DNA from: Podospora bellae-mahoneyi
Taxonomy: Eukaryota > Ascomycota > Sordariomycetes > Sordariales > Podosporaceae
Direction: 5' to 3'
Assembly: GCF_035222275.1 (NCBI RefSeq)
Contig: NW_026946359.1
Location: 310,001 to 374,000, forward strand
Length of the DNA: 64,000 bases
Shown in pieces: positions 32,059 to 42,827 of this stretch. Each line of letters starts with the position of its first letter. The first letter of the stretch is position 1. Under the pieces are notes generated by a model. That model was not told the DNA's origin. It saw nothing but the letters and a program-made list of their open reading frames with translations, and ran no database searches. Both the position numbers and the translations under genes were made by a program.

Positions 32059-33558
32059 CTACCCACTCTTCCCAGGATAATACCCCTCCGGCAAAAACAA
32101 CCACGTCTCCGGCCTAAAAATCACCTCAAAACCAACCCCCCCATATGTGCCTACCGCACAACTCAAATCATGATACCCCTCCAACCCTGTCACGGGCAAA
32201 TCAGTCGAGTCACCCTCCTCGTGCAAATTCCACCTCCCAGCCTGCAGCCCGTTCCTCGTAAAGAAAATCTCCGTCTCCATCCTCCCTGCCACCGCGGTAA
32301 AAGTCATACCGACACCATACCTCTCCCCGACTCTAAACGGTCCCGTAAAGTCCTTGCCTCCCCACCGGTCATTGATGAACTTGTGGCCGTCATCACCGTG
32401 AACAGCCAACGACCCGCGGTGCCAGCCAGGCTGCCGGAAGGATGGGTAAGGGAGGGCGGTGAACCCCAGACTGAGACAAATCTCGTGGGGGTTGGCGGCC
32501 GAAGTGATGGCGACTTCGTAGTAGATTGTCTTTTCTGGGGTGGGGGAGGTGAAGGGAGAGTGGGTTTTTACTGTGTAGAGGGGGGGATAGCCGATGATGC
32601 TGGGTTTGGTGTTAGCACTGATTAAAAGAGTTGAGTGATGATAACGGAAAAACAAAACATACCAAGAATCAGTGGCGTTCCTGTCTGTTTGACCGGCCCA
32701 AATGCCGTGCTCTTTGAACTGGAGGGTTCCCTTGAAAACATCGGGGACCATCAGACGGGGGTTGTGGTTGTTTTGAGCCTCCAGGGAGTGGTGGTCGAGG
32801 TCAATGGGCGGGGAAAGGGGGTGCTGACGGCACCATGCCTCGCCTGCTTCGGCTTCGGCCTCGGTGGCGTTGGTTGCGTGAGAGGAGTCATACGCCGCGA
32901 AGAAAGCAGGAGGGGGTGGAAAGAGAGAGGTGTCGGGGACGACTGACTCCCAGTCGTGCTTGGTCTCCTGGGGTTTAGATGCTGCGGGAATGGGAGGAGC
33001 GCTGGGAGGGGAAATGGAGGCGTAGTTGTTGCTAGCTCCGTGAGAGGGTGGAGGCCCGGGTGGAGGAGCAAAGTCGTCACCAGCTCCGTGGGAATGGGGC
33101 GGCGGTGGTCCCAGGGGAGGTGCGTAGTCATTCCCGGTTCTGTGAGAAGGGGGTGGTCCGGGAGGAGGCGCATAGCTCTCTACGGCCGGCCGGGTATGAG
33201 AAGGAGGCGGCCCCGGGGGAGGGGCATAGTCGTTGGCTGGTAACTCAGCTGGTGCATTAGGGTTGTGGACTGAGTCGGGAAGCTCAACGGGCATGGTGTG
33301 AGGTGTAGCTTGTGTCTGGCTGTACGGATTATTGGAATTCCAGGATGCTGGAGGTTGAACAGCAGAGAGGGGGCTAGGAGGCGGCGGCTGGTTATATTGC
33401 TGCTGATGCTGATGCTGCTGGGGCTGTGCCTGGTATGATGACGAAGCGCTTGCTTTTGGCTCAGGTGCATACGTTGGCTGCTGAGGCGCCTGCCCTGGAG
33501 CTGGTCGTGGGGGGAGATCATCCCCATCATAGAGGTTCTTTTTGCTGCCGAAACACAT
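32059..33558 (-). CDS. SPRY-domain protein with proline-rich repeats
   Basis: Exons 33558-32663 and 32599-32059 give 478 residues. The intron (32662-32600, 63 nt, donor GTATGT, branch GCTAAC, acceptor CAG) is a multiple of three and stop-free, so an unspliced frame of 499 residues is also open; splicing yields RNATDSCIIGYPPLYTVKTH, which fits SPRY proteins much better than the 21-residue insert. The N-terminal half is disordered: Gln-rich, then four degenerate repeats built on YAPPPGPPPSH (about residues 105-185). The C-terminal half is a SPRY/B30.2-type domain with ICLSLGFTALPYPSFRQPGW, GSLAVHGDDG, FGPFRVGERYGVG-like text and IFFTRNG. SPRY domains mediate protein binding; membership in the Ssh4/Ear1 ubiquitin-adaptor group is possible, but no transmembrane segment is visible. 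Confidence 0.85.
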   Translation of the reverse strand: MCFGSKKNLYDGDDLPPRPAPGQAPQQPTYAPEPKASASSSYQAQPQQHQHQQQYNQPPPPSPLSAVQPPASWNSNNPYSQTQATPHTMPVELPDSVHNPNAPAELPANDYAPPPGPPPSHTRPAVESYAPPPGPPPSHRTGNDYAPPLGPPPPHSHGAGDDFAPPPGPPPSHGASNNYASISPPSAPPIPAASKPQETKHDWESVVPDTSLFPPPPAFFAAYDSSHATNATEAEAEAGEAWCRQHPLSPPIDLDHHSLEAQNNHNPRLMVPDVFKGTLQFKEHGIWAGQTDRNATDSWYVLFFRYHHSTLLISANTKPSIIGYPPLYTVKTHSPFTSPTPEKTIYYEVAITSAANPHEICLSLGFTALPYPSFRQPGWHRGSLAVHGDDGHKFINDRWGGKDFTGPFRVGERYGVGMTFTAVAGRMETEIFFTRNGLQAGRWNLHEEGDSTDLPVTGLEGYHDLSCAVGTYGGVGFEVIFRPETWLFLPEGYYPGKSG

Positions 33559-34509
33559 TTTGGCTGGTTTCAGATTCTGTTTTGTTTCCTTTTGGTGAGA
33601 TGTTGTAAGCGCACACGTTTTAAAGCGACTGGATGTTGGATGTTTGCCCAGTCACGAAGCACCTCAGCCAACGGGTGATAGACAAAGTTCAGTGAATGCC
33701 TTGCCTTTCAAATTCCAAAACCTATAGCAACAGAACGACCGGCTTTAATGTCCTTCTTGCGGCATCAGATGATGAGTGATGGATTAGGACACGGAGGGAC
33801 CAACTGACACGCGCTGGATAGAGAACCTTTTGGGGTGCGCAGCCACTGCCAAGATGGCGCTAGCCACCTGCGTAACCAGGCTTGATAACAGCACAAGAAC
33901 CCTCCAATTCCCCAAGGCAGTCGCTATCTGCCCCACATTGCACCACCTGGATGATGACGTTGCTGCTAGATCTGACGAACTTTACAATCTGTGGCGTTTA
34001 GCTACAGAACGTTTGAGTGGGGGACTGTACCCAGTCAATATTTGGAAACTGACGAGGCCAGTCCAATCTTACTCGAAGACTCCTGGTGACGTGGAAAGTA
34101 AGTTTGGCTTGGCGTTCCTGGCGCACTTTCGGAGCCGATGTCCGATGACTACCGGACCGGCATAGGCCTTCCGTCGGCCCGATCGGATTGTGGATCTCGG
34201 CGAAGAGTTGACGATGAATAAGGGCAAGTATGTACGCCTGGGAAACACAACTTTATATGATGTGGCTCAGACCGAACGCATGGTGTAAGGATAAGGTCCC
34301 GGTATTGCCCTTGATATCTTCAATGCTCGGTATGTAATCACAGATAGGGAAAATCAAGTTGAGAACTTCTGAGGACAAATGAAAAGATCTAAAACTGCGT
34401 TTATTAACACGACCTTATCTTCAAAACATCACACAAATCAAACAAATCAAATATCAAAACCTATTTGACATAATATAAAAAGTTTAACGGTATATTTGAA
34501 ATGATTTTA
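33559..34509. other. intergenic, SPRY promoter and degenerate sequence before the LTR
   Basis: No gene is recognised. The right part (about 34370-34509) turns AT-rich and repeat-like up to the LTR boundary. Confidence 0.5.
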
Positions 34510-34940
34510 TGACGAACCCTGTCACAGTTAACCCAACGGCAGGTCGCGCAGTATGTGGGGAAGTCAGGAGGCAGCCAATCAGGGCTGGCCAAAAGTGCTA
34601 TAGCGCCAAGGAGCACGAGCACTCTGCAGGATGCAAGATGCTCGGGATAATCGAAGGCATAGCACGACGAGCACTTCGCAGGATGCAATGTGCTAGGAGT
34701 GATCGGGGCCATAGCAGGGCGAGCACCTCAGGGTCCCTAGGTCTATATATACGGAGGACCTGGCTGGTGTAGATAGACAGTTCCGCAGTATGCAATACAA
34801 GTCACAATCGTTGGTATCTTAGCTATTGTGATCGAGACAAGCCATTTGTTGTACACTGTTTAGCTGTACCGAACCAGGATTGTTCAGAAGCGCCTTCGAC
34901 TAGTATCCCTTTCAGAGGTTCTGGATAGGGGTTCGTCACA
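34510..34940 (+). mobile_element. solo LTR of a Ty3/gypsy-type retrotransposon
   Basis: A 431-bp element beginning TGACGAACCC and ending GGGTTCGTCACA, with TG...CA ends and inverted termini. Inside are a TATA box (TCTATATATA, near 34741) and, upstream of it, a tandem repeat of 52 bp, as expected for a U3 region. No internal retrotransposon sequence or second LTR is present, so it is a solo LTR from recombination. I could not find a convincing 5-bp target duplication (flanks TTTTA and TGTTG). The right edge lies exactly where the neighbouring pseudogene loses homology. The plus orientation is inferred from the TATA box position. Confidence 0.75.
34617..34733. repeat. 52-bp tandem repeat within the LTR
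   Basis: Two diverged full copies (34617-34668, 34669-34720) and a partial third, each starting GAGCAC and carrying GCAGGATGCAA and CATAGCA. Repeats at this place in an LTR usually belong to the U3 enhancer region. Confidence 0.75.
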
Positions 34941-36390
34941 TGTTGTTAAAGAATGACTTGGCAACAAGGCGAGTGGTGGAGGAGGTCGTTCCGACGTAGG
35001 GCGCCACACGCGTCGCCCCCTTGTTGAGTCGAGCGAGTGTGAAGAATCAGATTAATCAAGCCTATCCGGATCTTTCTGTTGGAAATCATCATATCCGTAG
35101 GCGTGTGGGCGCTGTATGTCATGATCTCGGGGCAAAGACCTTTTAGCTCCAAGGTCTTGTCAAACCAGCCAGGTGTGTCCCACTGCGGTGCAATTGACTC
35201 TAGTTGTATATCCTCTTTGTCCTCCTTGATGAACGCGAGCTATTAACCAGGTGATGTTGCTCTTTTCCGCTCCCGAGTACCATCAGCATTGCTTCCGCTT
35301 CTCAATGCCAAAGAAAGATGAACGCTGGTGTTTGAGATGGACATCGAGGTGGCCTGCACGATCAAGCCCTGTAGAGCACTGTACTAGTTCCCTAGATTTA
35401 ACTTGGGGAACGTGAGGCCTGACTTGCCACAGCGATGAAGCTTGTTGTTGACCTGCTCGCTGTAGTAATTGTCAGGAAGTACGCTAGCCCCTGCTCCAGC
35501 TCCCACATAGACCTGTGCGAAGACCGCGACCATGCGATCGGTATGAGCAGTGATGCGCAAGAAGATGTAGTTGATGTTCAATTTGACCAGTCTGTGGATC
35601 AGCCAGTTGTACGTAAGGCCGTGATGCTCACTACCTGGCTCCATCCAGCTATCACGCAATAAATCATTCAAGTCTCGACCCTGTGGTGGTGCATCGGCGA
35701 TGTGAATGAGGCACCGGGTTTGTTGCTGCCAGGAACTTTTTGTGGCCCTCTGTATGGCGCCAAGAACATCTTCGGGATAGTCGTTTCCTCTAGTTGCGGT
35801 CAAGGTGTTACGAAACACCAAGACTCCCTCAACGGAAGTTGTAAAGTCTTGCAACTGGATATGGGGTTTATCCGGGTGATCTTGTACCCAACCACAGCAA
35901 TACGTCAGGTGGTTTCGTCAAAGAATAATCTTTTGACCTCAGCTACGGTACTCTTGATTTGTTGTTTGACGGCGTCAAGATATGCTTTCAGAGGATGCGT
36001 GGTATCGACGAGAAATAGCAGGTCGGTTCAGCAGGCTGCCTTGAAGATCCCATTTGTGTTGCGTGGTGGTAATGCAGCGTTTGCTCTGTCCACCGCTTCT
36101 AGGAACTGACGTATCCGAACCGTAGAGCTGACGGCAGATGCTGTTGAAAAGGTACTGCAAGGGCCGACTCTGAAGGCAGAGCCCTCCACGGACGACCTAA
36201 CGCTAACAAAGCTCATCTGCGAAGGTGTTGATATCACAGATTCCGAGGGAGTTAAAATTCCAGATTGAGTAGGAGTCGACCTGTCAGATTGCAAAGATAG
36301 TGTACTTCTCGTAGCCACAGAACGCAAAAAAGCATTAATGATGGCAGTTATTTCAGCGCGTGAGGCTCTGGAGCGAGAGATGGACTCCAT
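34941..36390 (-). pseudogene. broken VWA-domain/alpha-kinase (MHCK-type) gene
   Basis: Read leftward from 36390, the translation starts MESISRSRASRAEITAIINA, a Ser-rich N-terminus, then enters a von Willebrand A domain: TDLLFLVDTTHPLKAYLDAV with the D-T-T of a MIDAS-like site, and later RGNDYPEDVLGAIQRATKSS. Two TGA codons interrupt it (before TDLLFLV and before RIAVVGYK), and one base is missing after VGYK, since the homologous text continues as DHPDKPHIQ in another frame. More stops and shifts follow. The last recognisable part, GATRVAPYVGTTSSTTRLVAKSF, matches the start of an alpha-kinase domain and stops at the LTR. The kinase core is absent. Such genes form large families in filamentous fungi; this copy is clearly dead. 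Confidence 0.8.
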
Positions 36391-37303
36391 GATTGCTAGA
36401 GACTACTGTACGGTTGCCGGAGAGAACGTCTGAGAAGGGGAGCATCGCCTTGCTTATATATGTGTATTAGCGGGCAAAAATCTCGAGTGAGATAAGCACT
36501 TTGTGTTTAACTGCTGTCATCTCCTGATAGGTATTTAGGAAATCTTTAAACGCCACTTTAAAGGGGAATGTTGTGGAGTCGGTTGGATGGTGAAAGAACC
36601 GGTCGAACTTTGGGGTCTATTTACACGTAATAGCCATTACCCATTACCCACCACTACCGTCACACAGGTGTGTACTTCTCACTGCGGAATGGTGGAGCGG
36701 TGCCTAATACGGCTGAGACAGACCATTTGAGAGATGTGGTAACAGCCTCCGGTGGGCGGCCGTTTGCTCCGGTCGAGCCCCAGATTACGAGAGGAATGGG
36801 TGAACAAAAAGACTTAGTGTGCTGACACCTCCCAATCACAACCTCCAATTACTAAGTTTAAAGGGCAGATGGTGGAGGTGAAAGATCCCAACCGAGCCAA
36901 AATTCCTCAACAGTCCGTAGGTACTCTTAGCTCATGATATTCTGCAGCCGGGCCAAAAAGACACATCTCGGATGGTGGGATTCAAATAGGATAGTAAGTC
37001 ATACTCAATAGGTAGTTGTCGGTGATCAGACTCGCAGAACAACACTCAAAATCCACCCGACGCTTGAGGCAAATGAAAGACTCAGATTGCCTTACTATCA
37101 ACCTAGTTGTGCAACAGCTGGCCCAGAATCCAGCCACACCATCGCACATGCCATCTGAAAACTGGAACAGCAACCCCAATCATCCCCAAATACCTGACGC
37201 CGAAAAGCCTCGACCGATTTTACAAAGTTCAATGGCATCAAAACGCCCCCAGACGCCCTTGACTCCCCCCACCAACCCTTCGATGATAACTCCTCAAGCC
37301 TAT
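36391..37303. other. intergenic, degenerate sequence
   Basis: No gene is recognised. Two diverged direct repeats, near 36558 and 36857, share TTTAAAGGG followed by a TGGAGGTGAAAGA-like string about 300 bp apart. A short CATTACC duplication lies near 36640. This may be an eroded mobile element; no clear termini are visible. Confidence 0.4.
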
Positions 37304-39968
37304 CTACGTCCCCCACGCACTCGTATCCTCTGCATTCGGATAAAAAAACGCCACCACGCTGATGATAACGTAAGTCGCCAGCAGCAGAGCCCCCTCAAGG
37401 TAATTACTCCTCCCATCCAACACCAAAAAGTTAGTGATAAACGCCGAGACAAACAAGCAAACGGTCTCAAAGAGCGTAAAATACAACGTCATGGGTTTCT
37501 CCATGATCCAGCCGATAATCACAATCAGCGGCGTGATGAAGAGGGCGATCTGAATCGAGCTGCCTACGGCCACGCCGATGGCCAAATCCATCTTGTTCTT
37601 CATGGCAACGGTGATAGCAGTGACGTGCTCGGCCGCGTTGCCAACGATGGGCAGAATGATGAGACCAATGAAGATTTCGCCGATGCTGCTGGTCTTGACA
37701 AGACCGTTGATTGAGTCGACCATGAACTCGGCACAAACAGCTACAAGAGCGGTCGATACGAGCAGCAAGATGACTGCGCTCCGACGGGAGAGCTCTTCAA
37801 CATTTTCCTCGGCATCAGCCACAGCGCCGTTCGGGACGGCGGCCAGAGGAATCTGAGAGGGCATCATCGCACCGGGAGGGCGGCCGAACTGGTTTAGGCG
37901 GTCGGGCAGCGAGTTCGTACGACGAATTCCATAACGAACACGAGGCACTGGACCAGAGGGTACGGTCGGCATCGAGAAATCAGTGGGACTGGTAAATACT
38001 GTGGGCGCAAGGCTGCGAGCGACAGGTCGCAGTGTCCCACGAAGTCCCTGGAACGGACTGCTTCGGGTCTGAACGACTTCACTCATGCCCTCAACATTCG
38101 GGGTCAATTGTGACATGGCGAAATCGACTCTCCGAGGCTCGCCAGGTGAGAGGGGAGCCTTAATCCCAACAGCTGCTTCCTCGTCAATGGGTTGGTCCAT
38201 GAATTCTTGGGAGCCGTTTCTCCGTGACTTGCGGTGCTTGTGATGTTTGCGATGCTTCTTGTGTCTCCGGTAACGATCACGCTTCCTGTGACGAGGTGGC
38301 TTTTCATCTTCAATGGCATCCTCGTGCGCCTCCAAAATCCCGGTTCCAGCCTTGGAAATACGGTTCCTTGCGGTCTCTTCAGAAGGCTGTCCCTCGCTCG
38401 TAGTACCGAAAGAGGGACTTCTAGTAGGGGTTCGCGTGCGAGTAGTGCTGTGGCCTTCACTCGTGTCGACTGAAATGATGCTGGACTTGCGATGGCGCTT
38501 GATAGCTCGTCTCATTCTCTTGCCAACAGTTTCTCGTGATGAATCAGAGTCGGAAGAATCTGAGTCACTCGACGAGCTGCTCTCTGAACTTGACGAGTCC
38601 AGCCAGTTGGCGACCGGTCCAGGTGTTGCCTCCTCATCAATGATGTGCTGTGGTGTCGACTCGTACATGTATGAATGTGACAGAAGCTGAAAGAGGAGAT
38701 ATATGATATACACCAACAGAAGAATCTACGATGATTAGTCTCGATAGCGACCAAATCCCGAACGGCTCTACTTACCACACTAGTACCACGGCTGATCTTG
38801 AGAGATTGGGCATCTGCTAGGTTCGAGTCGTTGAACGAAGCATGGAATGCAGTCTGTACACAATCAGTATGTGTCCACAAACTTCCTGGAAATTCCACAC
38901 TTACTGGCAACACCAAGCTGATCACACTCAAACTCAATAGACAAGCACTCATCTGGGTGACGGTGCTGTTGTAGATCTGTTCCCGGAAGCGAAGACCGCC
39001 AAGGAAGAACGACATGCCCAGAATCAGTAACAAGTTGGCCAAGATAGACCCAAGAAGAGAGGCCTGAACGATACGGAATTCATCCTGTTTTTGGTTAGAA
39101 ATATGCCAAACCGGCTGCACGGTAACACGTACCTTGACCAAAGCAATGCTGTTCAACGATGAAGGTGGTTAGCAATAACGTGAACACAGATTGAGGCAAA
39201 GTTCAGAAGGTTGGTGCCGCCAGGCTTGCATCACTAAGCAGGGGTTAAGGTACATACATGCTGTGCATCGTGTTAGTGAACCGTTTGATAACTAGCTGAC
39301 AGGCACGCCAAGATATGTATGACTTACAAGATGATCAGCTCTACCGCATTACCAAAAGTAATGTTCAGCAATGCGCCAAGGGAGTCGCCGAGCTTGCGCG
39401 CTACGGCTTCGGTAGCAAAGCTCAAGAGACCAGCAAGAGGTATGATGGCGACGGCATTCATGCCAAAAATGATGCCCGGAGAAATGCCCGGGACTTGCTC
39501 GACGGCGATGCCGATGGGGACAAAAACCAGCAAAAGGTTCAGTTTGGAATGGAATAAGACAAATTTGATAGTGCGCAGTATTCTACTGGGGATGCTGTCC
39601 TTGGTACCAGGTTCCCGCTGTGGTTGAGAGTCTTCGTGTGGGTGTTTCCCATCACCCGCTTCGCCTAGGACAGGTCCCGGCTTCTCGGGCTGCGATGTTG
39701 TACCGGGCATGGGCGTGCCACAACAACCATCTTCAGTCGTGTCGGCACCACCAGAGGCTGGCGGCGTTGGCATGGTGCCGCCGGGGCTGGCAGACATGGC
39801 TGATGCTCCATGCTGGCTGTCGGACTGTGTCGGCTCCAGGGTGGATGGATTGCTGATGGGAATCTGGTTTGAATTGATCTGTTTGGAAGGGTGATTCGTG
39901 GGTTTGCTTCTTATCCACGAGTTAATTCTATCCGTGTACCGAGATTTATCAGAGGTGAGTTCCTTCAT
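37304..39968 (-). CDS. VCX1: vacuolar Ca2+/H+ exchanger (CAX/Vcx1 family) with a 3-nt micro-exon
   Basis: CAX proteins move Ca2+ into the vacuole in exchange for protons. The model has six exons: 39968-39328, 39260-39258, 39148-39133, 39084-38905, 38853-38776 and 38725-37304 (779 residues). The alpha-1 repeat GALLNITFGNAVELIIF-IIALVK and RIVQASLLGSILANLLLILG, and the alpha-2 repeat IGLIILPIVGNAAEHVTAI, are unmistakable. Exon 2 is three nucleotides (CAT) with its own branch and splice sites; without it the helix is one residue short of Vcx1-type proteins. A hydrophilic insert of about 295 residues separates the two halves, with a Ser/Asp stretch (about 350-369) and a His/Arg/Lys stretch (about 450-475). 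The first ATG is uncertain: MKELTSDK at 39968 was chosen, while MSASPGG downstream is also possible. Confidence 0.93.
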
Positions 39969-40990
39969 CGAGGAAGGTGGGTGTTGATGAAGAATGATAC
40001 GAAGTATCAAGGTATCTTTTAAGTTCGACGGATCGATTAGGAAGATGGAAGTGGCAGGGAAATGGCTGTGAGCCTTGATGGGGAAACGTGTTGAAGTACG
40101 CAAGTAATAGCAGAAAGGAGAGAGTGGCATGTGGCGGGCCACGTCCTGCAAAAACGTTGGAGGGGGGACAATGGGGGTCCAGTTGGGATGGCCCTGCCAA
40201 GGGCACGGGTGATCGGCAAGCCTGCCACTCCCGCTTTGGCCTTGGCTAAAGCTCCCCAGAAAAACAAGCTTCGGGCCCACCCTCCTACGTCATCTCGCTC
40301 TTTATTTTGTAGCGACCTCTAGAACCTCGTACTTCTCGAGAGAATGTCTCACAGTAAACAGCAATCTACGAGGAAACAAAGGCCCCGGGAACCCGCCTAG
40401 TGCATTTAAACACTTCAAAATATGCAAAAAAAAAGAAACAAAAAAAACAAAGTCGATAAAATCAGCCCGCAGCATCACAAGGTGGGTTTCCTGTACGCCA
40501 GTCATCTGAACACACGCAATACGTATACAAGCAGCAACACCAATGTTGACAGGGCAGCTGAAAGAGTGCAGTTGAGAGAGTGGGAAGGTGGCCAACAGTA
40601 ATGAGACGACACACGTCAATGCAACTTGTCTATGTGATGCTTTCTGCAAAACAAATAAGTTTATAAACTAAATCTGTGTACAAAAATAAAGCCACTTCGG
40701 CAGTTGGAGCGGCGCCAAGAAGGCCAAGCAGGAACCAGAAAGCTTGACCGCACCGCTCTCGACCTCCGAAATCTTCTGAGGCCAGCAACATCTTGATGAG
40801 ATGAGTGCTGAGCGTCAACCTCCCGCCATGACATAAGCTGACGAAACATGGAGTGATGTCATTCTCACTCCCATCAAATTCAGAGCGTGAACTCGGATTT
40901 GCGCTCTGTATTTCTGAATAAACAACATTGCGCTCTGTATTTCTGAATAAACAACATCTACAGCCACGTGGCTTCTTTCTCTGCTTTTGC
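39969..40990. other. intergenic, exchanger promoter and degenerate flank
   Basis: Holds the 5' flank of the exchanger gene. An in-frame ATG at 40280 exists, but the extension does not look like protein. A-rich tracts lie at 40425-40452 and the 29-bp tandem duplication at 40901. No gene is seen. Confidence 0.5.
40901..40957. repeat. 29-bp perfect tandem duplication
   Basis: GCGCTCTGTATTTCTGAATA plus nine bases (AACAACATT) is repeated immediately: 40901-40929 and 40930-40957, the second copy lacking the last T. The exact identity suggests a recent event. It lies 34 bp beyond the 3' end of the F-box pseudogene. Confidence 0.95.
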
Positions 40991-42067
40991 TTATTCATTT
41001 GGCCTGGCCACCTCCCATCTTTGACGAATTTCACCAGCTTCGCAAATGTCCACTCGGCGGCGACCATAAAACCGAAACGAGCCAACTAGGTTCTTCCATT
41101 TGTTATCCATTGGCGACCAGAAATCCCCAAGCTGGTACCATCTGGTTATCTTGACGGTGCAGCTCTCGCTGAGAATAGATCGTTCTGATGACTGTGTGGG
41201 GTTGGAATCATCCGCATACGCGATCTCCACCTGGAAATCAGTGAAGCAGATGGGACACGATGTGGTATTGCGATCAGCACCTGAAAATGGCGGGAATGGG
41301 ATAATCCAGACGCCTTCCAATAACGGTCGATCGGGTCGAGTACTCGCATATGAGATGGCACGGACGAATATCATATCTGCTCTCCATCACACGCATGAAA
41401 AGCCTCATTTCTCTTTTGTTCCCATACTTCGTCGATTGCGTGAAATGCTTGTACCCTTTACGTAAAGCTCATCGTTGATGATCTTTGCTTCCCAGGCCTG
41501 GGTTTCTTCAATCCTGTGTGGTCTGTGCAGCACTCCCGACGCATTGGCTACCTCGAGGTTCAAGACCTTCACATCCGACACATGCCACTTGCCATAGAAG
41601 TGACGATTCATAACGAACCGATTCAAGTTGGAATTCAGATTATATCCACCCAGAGACCATAAACCAAAGGTCGTCAAAGAAACCTGACCGAACGGTGACA
41701 TATATCTGATATCAGGCCGGTTGGAAATTGGGCAATAGTAAGGAGTCTTCCAGTCATACCCCCATCGGTGGGGCCTCATGCAGACAAAGCACAGCTAGAG
41801 GGGAGGACAATCTTGTTCAATCCATCCTAGAAGCGTAATTCTAGCTTCGCCGGTCAAAAGCACTGCGGGTGACTGTGGGAGGTAACTGCAATAAAAATAC
41901 TGGCAGGTCAAGACGAATGAGACGACGGATTCAGGAGGGAGATTCTCTAGAATCATGTAGTTCTGCGGGTAGTTCAAAACCGGGCGGAGACACCAGGGTT
42001 TGCCCTCTCCATAAGCGTGACGGAAGAAGTCGTCGAAAGGAAGTGGCCGGGGCCATGATGAATCCAA
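40991..42067 (-). pseudogene. broken fungal F-box-family gene
   Basis: One minus-strand frame of about 358 codons from 42067 is interrupted by three in-frame stops: TAG at 41795-41797 and two TGAs near 41405 and 41390. The N-terminal part has an F-box-like core, LENLPPESVVSFVLTCQYFY, followed by LLTGEARITLLGWIEQDCP. Then come CFVCMRPHRWG, NRFVMNRHFYG and CPICFTDFQVEI with KITRWYQLGDFWSP, the arrangement seen in large families of Sordariomycete F-box proteins. The first stop replaces a probable CAG, a C-to-T change in a CpA context as RIP makes. Because the frame is otherwise kept, the loss may be recent. An intron spanning the two TGAs cannot be excluded, but no branch site is visible. Confidence 0.68.
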
Positions 42068-42827
42068 GCAACCACTGCAGGTGTGTGAAGAGAATGTCCA
42101 GAGAGTGAATGTGGTGCAAAAAACTGTTCATAGGGGCCAAGGCGTTATCAGTGCAAATAGGATGGCCCTAAAGAAGCCACAAAGCCCTTGTTTCTATCAA
42201 AGTTTCACTGAGCAAATGCTTATTTCGAGATCACGCGGAGTGCTGCCAGCTGCCATCTCCTCGAGGGCGAAACTCCCAAGCTGCCGATGCAGGTTGCACA
42301 AGTTGGTGGTGATAGCCCCAAGAACGATGCCTCATCCAGCAAGACGAAAGACTGCGGTCTAATCTATTCTAGATATTGTTTTCTGCGGTAACCTAATAAG
42401 AACGAGCATCTAACCTTTTCCCGGGCCTTCAAGTACCACTTCGATATGTTCCAACATCAGGTATACACATCTCAGATTTTAAGCCACGTGCCAAAAGACA
42501 TTAGACACCTTCAGCATTCTTGTTAATACCTCATCGAAACCGATAAAGACCCATCTAGAGATTTTATGGACGCATCTCCAAATATCTGTTTGCGGTTTGT
42601 TCTCTAGAAACGGCCATGATCTGTCATGGCAATAGACACGGACGAACTGAGAATCCAGATTCTACGCCAGAACACCTTGACTTCACTTCGGTGTCCCGAT
42701 CTCTAGCATGCACATAAATGAATCGTCGCAAATATATATGCTCAACCGTAGGTAGAAAAGATTTCTTATACACGCTCTAAAAGGTTGTATCCATCCCCTC
42801 TCCATCCATCTACCCACGTAAACCCCT
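42068..42827. other. intergenic, flank of the F-box pseudogene and MSK1 3' region
   Basis: A 760-bp region without a recognisable gene, moderately AT-rich and probably degenerate. Confidence 0.5.

Noticed and set aside
34505-34945. A 5-bp target-site duplication around the LTR
   Set aside because: The flanks (TTTTA and TGTTG) do not match; it may be eroded or lost by recombination.
39969-40280. N-terminal extension of the exchanger from an ATG at 40280
   Set aside because: The added 104 residues look like untranslated leader and are unlike CAX N-termini.
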